The notes under the pieces: model-generated
The model's database searches: none
The model's input: only the letters and a program-made list of their open reading frames with translations
What the model was told of the DNA's origin: nothing
Source of the DNA: Chrysemys picta bellii
Lineage: Eukaryota; Chordata; Testudines; Emydidae
Assembly: GCF_011386835.1 (NCBI RefSeq)
Contig: NC_088792.1
Span: 235,234,394 to 235,298,393, forward strand
Length of the DNA stretch: 64,000 nucleotides
Direction of reading: 5' to 3'
Program-made: the position numbers and the translations under genes
Shown: positions 46,333 to 56,444 of the stretch, piece by piece
Numbering within the stretch: the stretch's first letter is position 1
How the letters are laid out: each line of letters opens with the position of its first letter

Positions 46333-46922
46333 GAGATGGTCGGGAAATGGATGTTTTTTCTTTGTTGTTGACATTTTCTATGGAAAACTTAGAATTTTTG
46401 GCAACTCTCCCCCCCGCCCCCCGAAAATAAAACGTAACTTATGCCTAAACATTAACCTTAATTTGGAAAGGCTGCCAAGGTGCCTCATGGGAGCTCTAGC
46501 TTGGGTTCCTCGTGCCTCATTCTCTGCTATGGGCTGTGCTCCCTGGCTAGACCACATCTCTCATGATGGGTCACAGCCGCCTCTCTTGTTGAGCCCCCAT
46601 GCTGCATCATAGAAGTCCTTTTCTGTGGTTCCTGGAAGGTGGAATCTGATTGGGGAATCTGGCCCAGAGAGGAGAATGGGGGCATAAGGCACCCAAATTA
46701 GAACTCTCCCATGAGCCACCACAGTGGCATTTCCAAATAAAAAAAAATTTTTTTGGCTGAAATTTTTTGGTTTCTGGATGCAAATCAAGAATTCTTTTGT
46801 TTTCAAGTGTTTGGCTTTTCACTGAAAAGTCAGTTTTCTGTGGCAAGTGGACACTTTTCTTGAAAAACATTAGTTTTAATTTTCTGTCAATATACAGTTT
46901 AGACAGAATTTTCCACCAGCCC
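46333..46922. mobile_element. Mariner-type MITE with TA flanks
   Basis: A 590 bp segment. The left end GAGATGGTCGGGAAATGG and right end AATTTTCCACCAGCCC are imperfect inverted repeats, and TA flanks both (46331-46332, 46923-46924). T-rich arms (GACATTTTCTATGGAAAAC on the left; TTTTCACTGAAAAGTCAG and ACTTTTCTTGAAAAACAT on the right) surround a less AT-rich centre. No transposase. Confidence 0.65.
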
Positions 46923-46924
46923 TA

Positions 46925-48035
46925 TTAAAAACCTCTCCTACAAAGAGGGCTCGGTTAGCAGCCAGTGGAAATTTTTCAGAACTGTTTACTGGGAGCTTGA
47001 GGGGGGAAGAGCCAGAGGCCTAGATCTAGTATCAAGTAGAGTCCTGATCTGGCTTGAGTGGGTAATGGAATTTTCTATATTTTTGTAATTCTTTTTTTTT
47101 TTTTTAACTTTTAACCTTTTATATATGAAGCAGTTTTTAAATTCAATCTCTCACACGTATAATACGGTTGTAATTTCCAACATCTTGCCTGCCCAGCAGA
47201 TTACAGACACAGGCAGACTGTCGCAGTAGACACATCACATTTCCTTTTAATCAGGATTCCAGCAGCTGTATCTTAATAAATATAGATAGAGAGAAACAAT
47301 TAATACATAGACCACCTCAGCTTTATATCCTTGAAGAAAGAAGTACAAAGAAAAAAATACTGTGTGTAGGGATAGAGATGCATATACAAATATCAGTAAA
47401 TTTAAGTCATGATTGCATATTACTGTTCACCAACATTAAAGTTGGATTCGAACTTTTGAACTGATGGTATTAAAATGTGTCTGAAGTTAAGCAAAATGAG
47501 TTAACCCTCACTAATGTGGCTATGATGGCTATTGTAGAGGGTACTATGTTACCTTTCTACCTCTGTGACTAGTAGCCGTTTTTCTACAATCATTTTCTTT
47601 TTATAAAATCTCTTCGGCATTTAGTTAACATATAGTACTAGCCATACTAAATCCAGGTCCCATTTTGGATCATTCTGATTTACAAAGTTTCTCCATCATC
47701 ATTTAGTTTGAATTATAAGCATTATGGTAAAATAGTGTCAATTATACAGATGCTAAGAAAAAATATGTAAAGCAGTATGAGCTACCATCTAACATCCTAT
47801 AAATGTCACCATGACAGAATGATGTTCACTTAATGAGCCATAGACATCTGTTTCTAAACTGTTACCATCATTTTATGCAGTGACTCTGATTCTCATATTT
47901 CTATCCCATTTTTTAGTGTTTTTGTGCTGTATGCATTTTGGGGGGATTGAGGAAAGTTAGGATAAAGCTGACTTTGGAGGGCAAAATTTGAATCTGAATC
48001 AATTTGTAGATCATCATCTCCTATTCCTAACTTGT
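46925..48035. other. AT-rich non-coding stretch
   Basis: A poly-T tract lies at 47091-47105. No element or exon recognised. Confidence 0.35.
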
Positions 48036-48039
48036 ATTA

Positions 48040-48215
48040 CGCATGGTTTAAGGACTGGGAGCCAGGAACACTTCAATTCAAGTATCAGCTCTGACACTGA
48101 CTTCAATTGGAGCCTTGAGGAAGTTGCTTAACCTCTCTCTTCCTCAGTATTCGTGTCTGTAAAATGGGGATCTTAACATCTACCTCATTGAGTATTGTTT
48201 AAGGCAAGATCATAA
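48040..48215 (+). repeat. MIR-like SINE
   Basis: AAGGACTGGGAGCCAGGAAC, TTCAAGTATCAGCTCTGACA, AAGTTGCTTAACCTCTCTCT and TCTGTAAAATGGGGATCTTA. The MIR order is clear. Confidence 0.85.
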
Positions 48216-48612
48216 TTCATTCTTTGCACTGTTTACTTCTGCTGCTTCAGTGCAGAAGGGAGAGTAGGCTTCATATACTGCTAAACATCTCCCATAGGCT
48301 GGGGGGATGGAAAGGGCAGAGCCTTTGCTCCTCTCTCCCTCCATGTGCTAGGCAGCATAACTGTACTGGCACACTGAGTGATGTGAACTGTACCAGGTAC
48401 AGACTAGTGCAGTTTATTCCCTTCTTCGAGCAGCAGGAAAACTGGGAGGGAAATCGTGACTCCAAGAATCAGTCTACCTTTGGGGCAGAAGAACAATAAG
48501 CGACTTTTTACTCTAGGCTTGTGGCAAAGCCACGATTGAGTACTTGGAAATGAAAAAAGCTATATAACACTACTTGCTGTGAATTTTCCTTGTCTGCCAT
48601 CTCTTGTATTAT

Positions 48613-48947
48613 GCAGTGTAGTTGTAACTGTGTCAGTCCCAGGATATTAGAGGCACAAGGGGGTGAGGTAATATCTTTTATTGGACCAACTTCTGTTGGT
48701 GATAAAGACACGTTTGAGCTTACACAGAGCTCTTCTTCAGGTCTGGGAAATGTACTCCGAGCCCAGCTAAATGAAAAGTGGAACAGATTAGCATAAGTAG
48801 TTAGCTAAACAATCTGTTCCACTTTGCATTTAGCTGTGACACTTGGGATTTCCCAGACTTGAGGAAGAGGTCTGTGTGGCTCAAAAGCTTGTCTCTTTCA
48901 CCAACAGAAGTTGGTCCAATAAAATATATCATCTCACTCACCTTGTC
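48613..48947. mobile_element. PLE family 2, snapback insertion
   Basis: A 335 bp insertion built of two inverted arms. The left arm has GGTAATATCTTTTATTGGAC and CAACTTCTGTTGGTGATAAA; the right arm has the complement CACCAACAGAAGTTGGTCCA and ATAAAATATATC. At the centre AAAGTGGAACAGATT and AATCTGTTCCACTTT face each other across a ~21 base loop. The exact 13-bp target duplication TCTCTTGTATTAT lies at 48600-48612 and 48948-48960. The tail layout (GAAGA box, short stem, GAAA-like box, AATAAA) parallels PLE family 1, but the sequence is different. Assignment to PLE is by analogy. Confidence 0.75.
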
Positions 48948-48960
48948 TCTCTTGTATTAT

Positions 48961-49125
48961 CATTTCCATGCTCCAGACCACACCAGCACTTTGGAAATAG
49001 ATTGGCCCAAGTAACACACAGCATTGGGTAGTGAGATGCTGAGTACCCAAAACTCCCTCTTTGCTGAGTGGCAGTAAATTTTGGACAAGGCTCTGCTGGC
49101 CAGCTTGTCAGCTGCTCGACTTCAC
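48961..49125. other. Non-coding stretch
   Basis: Nothing recognised. Confidence 0.3.
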
Positions 49126-49127
49126 TG

Positions 49128-49245
49128 GAGCTCTTCTGATTTACACCAGTTAAAGACTGGATCCTCAGCTGATGTAAATCAACATCACTCCATTGACTTT
49201 AATGGAGCTATATTGGTTTAAATCAGCTGAAGATTTTACCTCCAG
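49128..49245. repeat. Palindromic interspersed repeat
   Basis: TCTTCTGATTTACACCAGTT on the left, CTCAGCTGATGTAAATCAAC, and CCATTGACTTTAATGGAGCT in the centre, then GGTTTAAATCAGCTGAAGAT on the right. The halves are imperfect complements. The same family as the short segments at 2661 and 58375. Confidence 0.55.
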
Positions 49246-50790
49246 TCCTCTGTTTAATCCTGCTTCACATATTATAAATAAAATGGGCTCATTACATGAT
49301 CATAACATTCATTATCTTCTTTGTCATAAAATTCTGGGTGCTCAGCACCTTATAGGATTGGGCCTTTTTACCTTACAGAGTGGAATACTGCCTTTTGAAA
49401 TAAAGACTCTGGAGACTGAATGTACCATTCATGCAACGAGGCTGGTGATCATGGTGTCATATTCATGCAAATTAAGGAGTACCAAATATGGGTGACTAAG
49501 TTGATTTGAACCCTTATTGGTCACAGAGGCTCATCTGTCCGAAAGCTAGAACAACTGCTTGTTTGGGAGCTCAGAATTAGCTCTGGTTGACTTGTGCGTG
49601 GGGATGGATGGAATGTGATGGACTTGCTCATATAACAGGGCTCTCTACCAGCTCAAGGAGCAGAATAGCAGCCTTGGTCCTGTCATGTCAGGCTGCATTC
49701 TCCTCTTGCTTGTGATGCTTGCTGTGCAGGGCAGGTTAGCAATCACACTGTCGTTATGTATGTGTAAGACATAATCTTGCAAAATGATAACTCCTGAGTT
49801 GGAGAGTTCTCCGTGGACAACAGTTTTATCACTCAAGGATGAGTGAAATGCTCATTATCATGGATAAAGTTTTGAAAGCACTGAGTTTAGTTCTTTGGTT
49901 AAATCAAGCCTGCTTTTCTTGAATGTACAGATTTAGACCTTCAGGAAACTCTTTTCTCCTAAACTTGAAGCATAAAGGGCAGTGGCCTCCTTTTTTCAGA
50001 TACAGACATGTTTGTTAGAATCCTCATTTATATTCAGTTCCTCAATTTCCAATCCTGTGAGTCAGATGATGGAATCAAATTCCCCTGGAATAAGCAAACT
50101 GGAAAGCACATCCTTTCCTTCTACAACACTCTATCTCCAGGCAATAGAAATATGCTGAGGTAGCTGATAGTGAAACAAACATAAGGGTAAGCCCCACTGT
50201 GAGAGGGGAGGAAGTCAAGCATATCACAGCTCAACTAGGAGGCCAAGAGACAACTTAATTGAACAACTTATGTTACATGAATGACAAAACTATCAATTAT
50301 TTTTTTTAAAAAAAATACATGGTATTTCTTGTAGCAGCAACAGCACATAGCAATTAGGGGTTGGGTTTTGTTGCCTTCACAGCTCAGGAAAGGACACTAA
50401 TTTATGCTGTGTCAACTGGAATTAATTGTATTTCTCATAGCATAGATTTAGAATTGTTCTTTGCATCTTACATTTCACCTTATATTTCCCATATGCTACA
50501 AAGAGCAACTTAGAAAATTGGCTCGGTTTCAGATCAGCCGAACTACGCTCTTAATTTTAATCTCTTTTCTCTTCTCCCTCCCCTCCCCTCCACCCGCCCA
50601 GTAACCATTTTCATATATTTGTCATTTGATGATTTGTGTTGTGGCTTGTATGTAGGTTGCCAACAATGTAGATATAAGGTCTCCTATCAAGTGAACATGA
50701 AGCAGTGTAGGAAGCTACAAGAGAGATGTCTCTAGGAGTCTTGTTCCACGTTGAAACAAGAATCCAAGCCCATACACAGAAGAAGGAGCA
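49246..50790. other. Non-coding stretch, nothing recognised
   Basis: No element or exon recognised. Confidence 0.35.
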
Positions 50791-50794
50791 GAGA

Positions 50795-50905
50795 GGGCAC
50801 TGAGCTGGGGCTTAAGAGACTTGAAGAGATTCTTCCACTGACCTGCTGTGTGAACTTGGGCAAGTCACTTCACTTCTCTTCCCTGTGCCTTTGTTAGGAG
50901 GGGAT
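50795..50905 (+). repeat. MIR-like SINE fragment
   Basis: CTGACCTGCTGTGTGAACTT then GGGCAAGTCACTTCACTTCT and CTGTGCCTTTG, the MIR core. Confidence 0.75.
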
Positions 50906-50943
50906 TCTAACCTTTGTCTGTCTTGTCTAGTTAAACTGTAAGC

Positions 50944-51400
50944 CAGGGGTTGGTAGGGTGACCAGATGTCCCGATTTTATAGGGACAGTCCCGATTTTTG
51001 GGTCTTTTTCTTATATAGGCTCCTAGTACCCCCCACCCCCTGTCCCGATTTTTCACATTTGCTGTCTGGTCACCCTAGGGGTTGGCAACCTCTGGCATGC
51101 GACTCGTCAGGGTAAGCACCCTGGCAGGCCAGGCCAATTTGTTTACCTGCCGCGTCCGTAGGTTCGGCTGATCGCGGCTCCCACTCACCACTCCAGGCCA
51201 ATGGGGGCTGCGGGAACCTGTGCGGGCCGAGGGATGTGCTGGTCGTTGCTTCCCGTCGCCCCCATTGGCCTGGAGCGGCAAACCATGGCCATTGGGAGCC
51301 ACGATTGGCCAAACCTGCAGACGCAGCAGGTAAACAAACTGGCCTGGCCCGCCAAGGTGTTTACCCTCGTGAGTCGCATGCCAGAGGTTGCCGACCACTG
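50944..51400. mobile_element. hAT-type MITE, CAGGGGTTGG family, with nested hAT
   Basis: It begins CAGGGGTTGG and, after the nested insertion, continues GGCAACCTCTGGCATGCGAC. The right end GTCGCATGCCAGAGGTTGCC then GACCACTG is the complement. A perfect 8-bp target duplication CTGTAAGC lies at 50936-50943 and 51401-51408. The interior is a long palindrome around CCAATGGGGGCTGCGGG and CCCCCATTGGCC. A second hAT (50954-51077) inserted within its first ten bases. No transposase. Confidence 0.9.
50954..51077. mobile_element. hAT GGGTGACC family, 124 bp short form
   Basis: Ends TAGGGTGACCAGATGTCCCG and CTGTCTGGTCACCCTA. An exact 8-bp duplication GGGGTTGG lies at 50946-50953 and 51078-51085. It shares the CCCGATTTTAT and GGGAC motifs with the 924 bp copy at 12858 and lacks its GC-rich centre, so the long form is probably this short form plus captured or expanded DNA, or the short form is a deletion product. 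Confidence 0.95.
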
Positions 51401-51437
51401 CTGTAAGCTCTTTGGTGTAGGAAGACTGTCTCTCACA

Positions 51438-51500
51438 ATGTGTTTGTACAGTGGCTAGCACAATGGGACCCATCTCTGTTGGTGCCTCTAGATGCTACTT
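51438..51500 (+). repeat. Unnamed interspersed repeat, copy 5
   Basis: AATGTGTTTGTACAGTGGCT, then AGCACAATGGGACCC and CCTCTAGATGCTAC, the family described at 19280. Confidence 0.6.
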
Positions 51501-51502
51501 GG

Positions 51503-52330
51503 GAATTCAGTTGTCAGCCAAATCGATTTTGTGGTTTTGGTTTTGTTTTGTTTCCCCTCCCTCCCCCCCCCCCCCCCGGAACAACATTTGTCTTTCTTTC
51601 CCAGAAGCTTCATCAGACTTTCCACTTATTCTCTTCTATAACTAGCCAAGACTAATGTCCTCTAGACTGTAGCATATCTTGGGTGTAAGGAATATCTACC
51701 AGCTGAGACAAAGTATGAGTTCCTACTAGTTCAGCTAAAGAGGCGGGGAATCCTTTTGGATTGTTTAAGTGTAGTCTTTTGGGCCATGTAGAGCCTGGCC
51801 TGAGGAAACATGCAGAATACATGAAATTAGGGCTGTATTTTCAAAGAATATATTTCATTCAATCCAACTCTCATTGTAAGTAATGGAAGGATTTCTGATT
51901 ACTTTAATAGGAGCTAGATCAAGCCCCAAGTACATAGTGAACTGCAGTTTCAGACACAATGATAATTTTTATAAGCTCAGTTGAAATAGTGAGGGTAAAG
52001 AGCCATAAGGATGTTTTGCAGATATAGTTGGATGTGGAACATGAGATGTTTAAGGTGCTTAGATAATATGGTAGTGAGCATGGCATAAATACCTAAGGGT
52101 GAATATAAATCTACACCCCTTTCCTCAGTCACCTTCCTCCTAGTTGCACCCTAGTTTGAGCTACGTAAATGACCTCCAACAACTCCTTTCATTTGAACAA
52201 CCAATGACTTCAAGTACCTAATAAAAAGCCACAGCATTCTTTATGCGGTTGTGAGCTCATGCTTGATATCTGTAAGGTGTTGAGAAATAGAGGAGAAGCT
52301 TTCAAGGCTGGAAGGTCTAATATTTAACCT
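51503..52330. other. Non-coding stretch
   Basis: There is a poly-C tract at 51564-51578. No element or exon recognised. Confidence 0.35.
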
Positions 52331-52336
52331 CTAGTG

Positions 52337-52460
52337 CAGTGGTTCTCGGCCTCTTTCATAGTGTGATCCCATGTTACAAATGACAAATTTCAAAGTCCCT
52401 TTCTCGTCGCTCCATAAAGACAGGGAGGATTGTCATATCCCTGCTCCCACCCCCACCTGT
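52337..52460 (+). mobile_element. hAT-type end fragment, CAGTGGTTCTC family
   Basis: It begins CAGTGGTTCTCGGCCTC, a typical hAT MITE left end. The complementary right end (GAGAACCACTG-like) is not seen downstream, so only a left fragment is called. Confidence 0.45.
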
Positions 52461-52464
52461 TCAA

Positions 52465-53320
52465 AATTCCCAATGTCAGAATACATATGTAAGCTAATTT
52501 AACCAGAAGAATAGCACTATTGCTTTACAGGCCCGCCTCACTCTGACCTTCTGTTCTGCTTGCCTCTTCTGTTTTTGTGAGCAGGCAGAATATTCATATT
52601 GACAAAAATCTGCCCTTCTATAGTAAGATTCTGGTAAGTTTTGATACTTTACCAATGCACAAAAAAGAACAGAGCAGGTAGACAGATCCAAGGGGCCACA
52701 TGACTTTCATATGTGCACTGGCTATAGCAAATAAGTCAATACCTAGATATGCTCTGGGTAGATAAGCAATGGGATATTGGTTTTTCATTACTTGGGCAGC
52801 AACATGACTAATAGTTTTTCCAGGATTAAACTTTAAAGATATGAATTATAGGGAAGTCCCAGTTTTGATTCGGTTATTCTAAGGCGTGTCCCTTTAAGTA
52901 GTGAGCAAAAAAGTAATTTATTAAAGGGAGCAAAGATATTATAAGAGTCTGGGTATGCAGAGATATCATGCCCTGGTATGCTGGCATGCTGTGTAATGCT
53001 ATCTGTTCATGAACTGTGGGAGAGGGTGTGATGCAGCATCCCTATGTCAAGCCCCAGGAGTTTTCAAAAGTGAAGACTTGGACTGGGAATGTTTCAGGGG
53101 CAGAGCAGGTTGGAGCTTTATCCTCTATAAAACACTACTCAACTTTCTCACCTCCCACCTGAGATTTCCTCCAGAGAAAGCATCAGACCGAGTGTTTGAA
53201 TCAGTCCCATTGCCAGAGTCAGACTCTACTGAGGAAGGCAGGCTCGTTCTCAGTATGTAGGTGTTACTCTTATTGGGCAGCATAACTCGAATTTTTATCT
53301 CCTGGGATGCTAATCAACTT
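52465..53320. other. Non-coding stretch, nothing recognised
   Basis: No element or exon recognised. Confidence 0.35.
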
Positions 53321-53335
53321 TGTCAATTGTATTTT

Positions 53336-53928
53336 TGCGCATCATCAGAGATCTACAACCTATCCTGAAAGATGATCCTTTACTCTCACAGATCTTGGGA
53401 GACAGACCTGTCCTCGCTTACAGACAACCCCCGAACCTAAAGCAAATACTCACCAGCGACCACACATCACTGAACAAAACCACTAACCCAGGAACCTATC
53501 CTTGTAACAAACCCCGATGCCAACTCTGTCCACATATCTATTCCAGTGACATCATCATAGGACCTAATCACATCAGCCATACCATCAGGGGCTCGTTCAC
53601 CTGCACATCTACCAATGTGATATATGCCATCATGTGCCAGCAATGCCCCTCTGCCATGTACATTGGCCAAACCGGACAGTCTCTACGCAAAAGAATTAAT
53701 GGACACAAATCTGACATCAGGAATCAAAATACTCAAAAACCAGTGGGAGAACACTTTAACCTGTCTGGTCATTCAGTGACAGACCTGCGGGTGGCTATAT
53801 TACAACAGAAAAACTTCAAAAACAGACTCCAACGAGAAACTGCTGAGCTAGAATTGATATGCAAACTAGACACAATCAACTCCGGTTTGAATAAAGACTG
53901 GGAATGGCTGAGCCATTACAAACATTGA
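53336..53928 (+). CDS. PLE GIY-YIG endonuclease domain (partial protein)
   Basis: The C-terminal part of a Penelope-like retroelement protein, open to the natural stop at 53926-53928. The frame is open further upstream to an ATG at 53320, but that ATG lies in the flanking DNA and target duplication and is fortuitous. Counting from that ATG, RDLQPILKDDPLLSQIL (10-26) belongs to the linker after RT. A Cys motif CNKPRCQLCPH (62-72) precedes the nuclease, as is typical of PLEs. The nuclease core is VIYAIMCQQCPSAMYIGQTG (100-119; the YAI..YIG pair), with the conserved Arg in LRKRINGHKSD (122-132) and the Glu in PVGEHFNLSGHS (141-152). In an intact element it nicks target DNA for insertion. Here RT is missing, so it cannot support transposition, and the open frame probably reflects relative youth. 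Confidence 0.9.
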
Positions 53929-54123
53929 ATCTATCTCCCCTTGTAAGTATTCTCACACTTGTTATCTAACTGTCTGTACTGAGCTAGCTTGATTATCACT
54001 TCAAAAGTTTGTTTTCTCTTAATTAATTGGCCTCTCAGAGGTGGTAAGACAACTCCCACCTGTTTATGCTCTCTGTCTGTGTGTATATATATCTCCTCAA
54101 TATATGTTCCATTCTATATGCAT

Positions 54124-54161
54124 CCGAAGAAGTGGGCTGTAGTCCACGAAAGCTTATGCTC
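54124..54161 (+). ncRNA. Hammerhead-like motif, damaged copy
   Basis: The same fold as at 19148-19185, with stem II GTGGGC/GTCCAC, GAAA and a predicted cleavage after C54161. The first core box here is CCGAAGA instead of CTGAAGA. The T to C change hits an invariant position of the hammerhead core, so this copy is expected to be inactive. Confidence 0.45.
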
Positions 54162-54508
54162 TAATAAATTTGTTAGTCTCTAAGGTGCCACAAGTCCTCC
54201 TGTTCTTCTTTTTGCGGATACAGACTAACACGGCTGCTACTCTGAAACTTTTCAATTGTATTTTGAGTATCCCAGGAGTTATTCAAATCACATGACTCAA
54301 GTGCAATTTTATTTTATTTGTCCTTAAGTGTTTCTAGTAACATAATTGTGATAAGTTTTTTTGGATCTGGAAGAAAGTTAGGAACAAAGATTGGTTAACT
54401 TTGGCCATTTCCAGATTGAAGTAAATCTGTATTTAATGTTTGGAAAAAGTGTGCTTGCTTTCTTTCCATTCTCAATAAATAAATAAATGAAAAATTGAGT
54501 ATCTTTTC

Positions 54509-55371
54509 ATAGAATCATAGAATATCAGGGTTGGAAGGGACCTCAGGAGGTCATCTAGTCCAACCCCCTGCTCAAAGCAGGACCAATTCCCAACTAAATC
54601 ATCCCAGACAGGGCTTTGTCAAGCCTGAACTTAAAAACCTCTAAGGAAGGAGATTCCACCATCTCCCTAGGTAACCCATTCCAGTGCTTCACCACCCTCC
54701 TAGTGAAAAAGTTTTTCCTGATATCCAACCTAAACCTTCCCCACTGCAACTTGAGACCATTACTCCTTGTTCTGTCATCTAGTACCACTGAGAACAGTCT
54801 AGATCCATCTTCTTTGGAACCCCCTTTCAGGTAGTTGAAAGCAGCTCTCAAATCCCCCCTCATTCTTCTCTTCTGCAGACTAAACAATCCCAGTTCCCTC
54901 AGCCTCTCCTCATAAGTCATGTGCTCCAGACCCCTAATCATGTTTGTTGCCCTCCGCTGGACTCTTTCCAATTTTTCCACATCCTTCTTGTAGTGTGGGG
55001 CCCAAAACAGGACACGGTACTCCAGATGAGGCCTCACCAATGTCCAATAGAGGGGAATGATCACGTCCGTCGATCTGCTGGCAATGCCTCTACTTATACA
55101 GCCCAAAATGCCGTTAGCCTTCTTGGCAACAAGGGCACACTGTTGATTCATATCCTGCTTCTCGTCCACTAGGTCCTTTTCTGCAGAACTGCTTCCTAGC
55201 CATTCGGTCCCTAGTCTGTAGCATTGCCTGGGATTCTTCCGTCCCAAGTGCAGGACTCTGCACTTGTCCTTGTTGAACCTCATCAGGTTTCTTTTGGCCC
55301 AATCCTCTAACTTGTCTAGGTCCCTCTGTATCCTATCCCTAGCCTCCAGCGTATCTACCACTCCTCCCAGT
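54509..55371 (-). mobile_element. CR1 LINE, minus strand, 5'-truncated
   Basis: On the plus strand it starts CATAGAATCATAGAATATCAGG (the reversed CR1 tail) and runs to CTACCACTCCTCCCAG, just after the RT catalytic region. It is close in sequence to the 17.6 kb copy. No target duplication was identified. Confidence 0.93.
54594..55361 (-). pseudogene. CR1 ORF2 C-terminal region
   Basis: A 255-codon open frame, from just after the RT FADD box to the natural end of CR1 ORF2. It begins [20 protein letters not shown] and includes [40 protein letters not shown] and [20 protein letters not shown], ending LDKALSGMI. The frame is intact over the whole copy, in contrast to the 17.6 kb copy, which has lost one base. 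The endonuclease and most of RT are missing, so the product would not be functional. Confidence 0.88.
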
Positions 55372-55375
55372 TTTT

Positions 55376-55785
55376 TGTATGTTAAAAGAGAAACTAAACC
55401 TTGCTCTGAATTTTTGACAATCCTGAAACAATATTTGACTATTGGACCAAAACTTGAAGCCCTTTCTCAGACTTTACTTGGGAAACTTCTACTGAAGTCG
55501 ATGAGAATTATGCTTCAGAACTAAAAACTCAGACCAGTGGGAGTTTTGTCTAAGTAAAGAACTGACTAAAAAGTGAGTAAGGGCTTCAGCATTTTGCCCA
55601 CTGATAATCAAATTTAGCTCTGGGTTGCAATCCCAGTTGTCTATATGAAAGCTGCGCTGGCATGAAAGCAGAATTAGGCCTGAAATGTAACCATTTTTTT
55701 AAAAATTGCATTAAATGTGCTTTTTAATGGACTGCTCATGGTTTTCTCTCAGATGTACACACTAGTGGGCTGAGTCTAGATTTGG
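55376..55785. other. Non-coding stretch
   Basis: Nothing recognised. Confidence 0.3.
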
Positions 55786-55789
55786 AAGA

Positions 55790-56010
55790 TAGAATTGCCA
55801 TTCCCAAGCATTCAAAAATCATGAGTCCTTCCCAAAAATCATGATTTACAAAAGAAAATTACCAACAGTTGAGTTCTTATTTGTTTCCTGTTCTTTTGAG
55901 CCTTGATATGTCATGTATTCAAGCATTTCTCTGCAACCACAAGGGCTAGAGACAATTTGATTCTTAACATAATCATGGGACTGCAGGAGCTGGGGCTTTA
56001 AGGAAAAAAT
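55790..56010. repeat. Old repeat with AAATCATGAG motifs
   Basis: GAATTGCCATTCCCAAGC, then two CAAAAATCATGAG-type units and, further on, AATCATGGGACTGCAGGAGC and TGGGGCTTTAAGG. Related motifs occur near 37580 and 38863. The family is unnamed and the boundaries approximate. Confidence 0.35.
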
Positions 56011-56017
56011 GTGAAAT

Positions 56018-56105
56018 ATTGGGACAGTACTTGGTCCTGCTAGTGAAGGCAGGGGACTGGACTTGATGACCTTTCAAGGTCCCTTCCAGTTCTATGAGAT
56101 AGGTA
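56018..56105 (+). repeat. CR1 3' tail fragment
   Basis: CAGTACTTGGTCCTGCTAGT, GGGGACTGGACTTGATGACC, then TCCCTTCCAGTTCTATGA. It is the 3' end of the same CR1 type as at 23246. Confidence 0.85.
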
Positions 56106-56109
56106 TATC

Positions 56110-56440
56110 TCCATATATTATTGCAAGACTTGCAATAAGATCATGTCTTGGCATCCTCCCAGAGGGTCGGAATTGAGTTTGAATGACGTTCACCTCTCCA
56201 CCTGCACAAAGCCCAAATAAACAGGCTGTGTGTAGGGCTAATGGGGGCTTTGGTGGCTGGAATTTGCCCCAAATCAAAAGACAGAGCAGTGCAGAGCAGG
56301 CTCTTAGATCTTCTGGCAGCTAGTTCAGTCCTTGGGCTGGACTAGTAGCTCTAATCCTTGCATATCCCCTATGTGGCCACAGGCTCCACATGTATATTCC
56401 TAATTAGAAGCAGAGACGTGTCACTCTTGTCTGTAAGAGC
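56110..56440. other. Non-coding stretch
   Basis: Nothing recognised. Confidence 0.3.
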
Positions 56441-56444
56441 TGTA

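Larger units (their letters stand above)
53336..54251 (+). mobile_element. Penelope-like element, 5'-truncated, with EN ORF
   Basis: A 916 bp insertion starting inside the coding region and ending with the PLE tail GGCTGCTACTCTGAAAC. An exact 13-bp target duplication TCAATTGTATTTT lies at 53323-53335 and 54252-54264. It holds the C-terminal endonuclease part of the PLE protein and the 3' UTR. The reverse transcriptase domain is absent. It is the coding relative of the snapback insertions at 19038 and 30118, with which it shares the last ~125 bases. Confidence 0.93.

Noticed and set aside
51830..51845. AATTAGGGCTGTATTTTC as another end of the TA foldback MITE
   Set aside because: Only about nine bases match the end at 25133 and no complementary end follows, so it is probably chance.
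53009..53260. 83-codon open frame as a host exon
   Set aside because: There is no domain, no convincing splice sites and no continuation. It is not supported.
53320..53335. ATG at 53320 as start of the PLE protein
   Set aside because: It lies in flanking DNA and the target duplication upstream of the truncated element, so it is not the native start.
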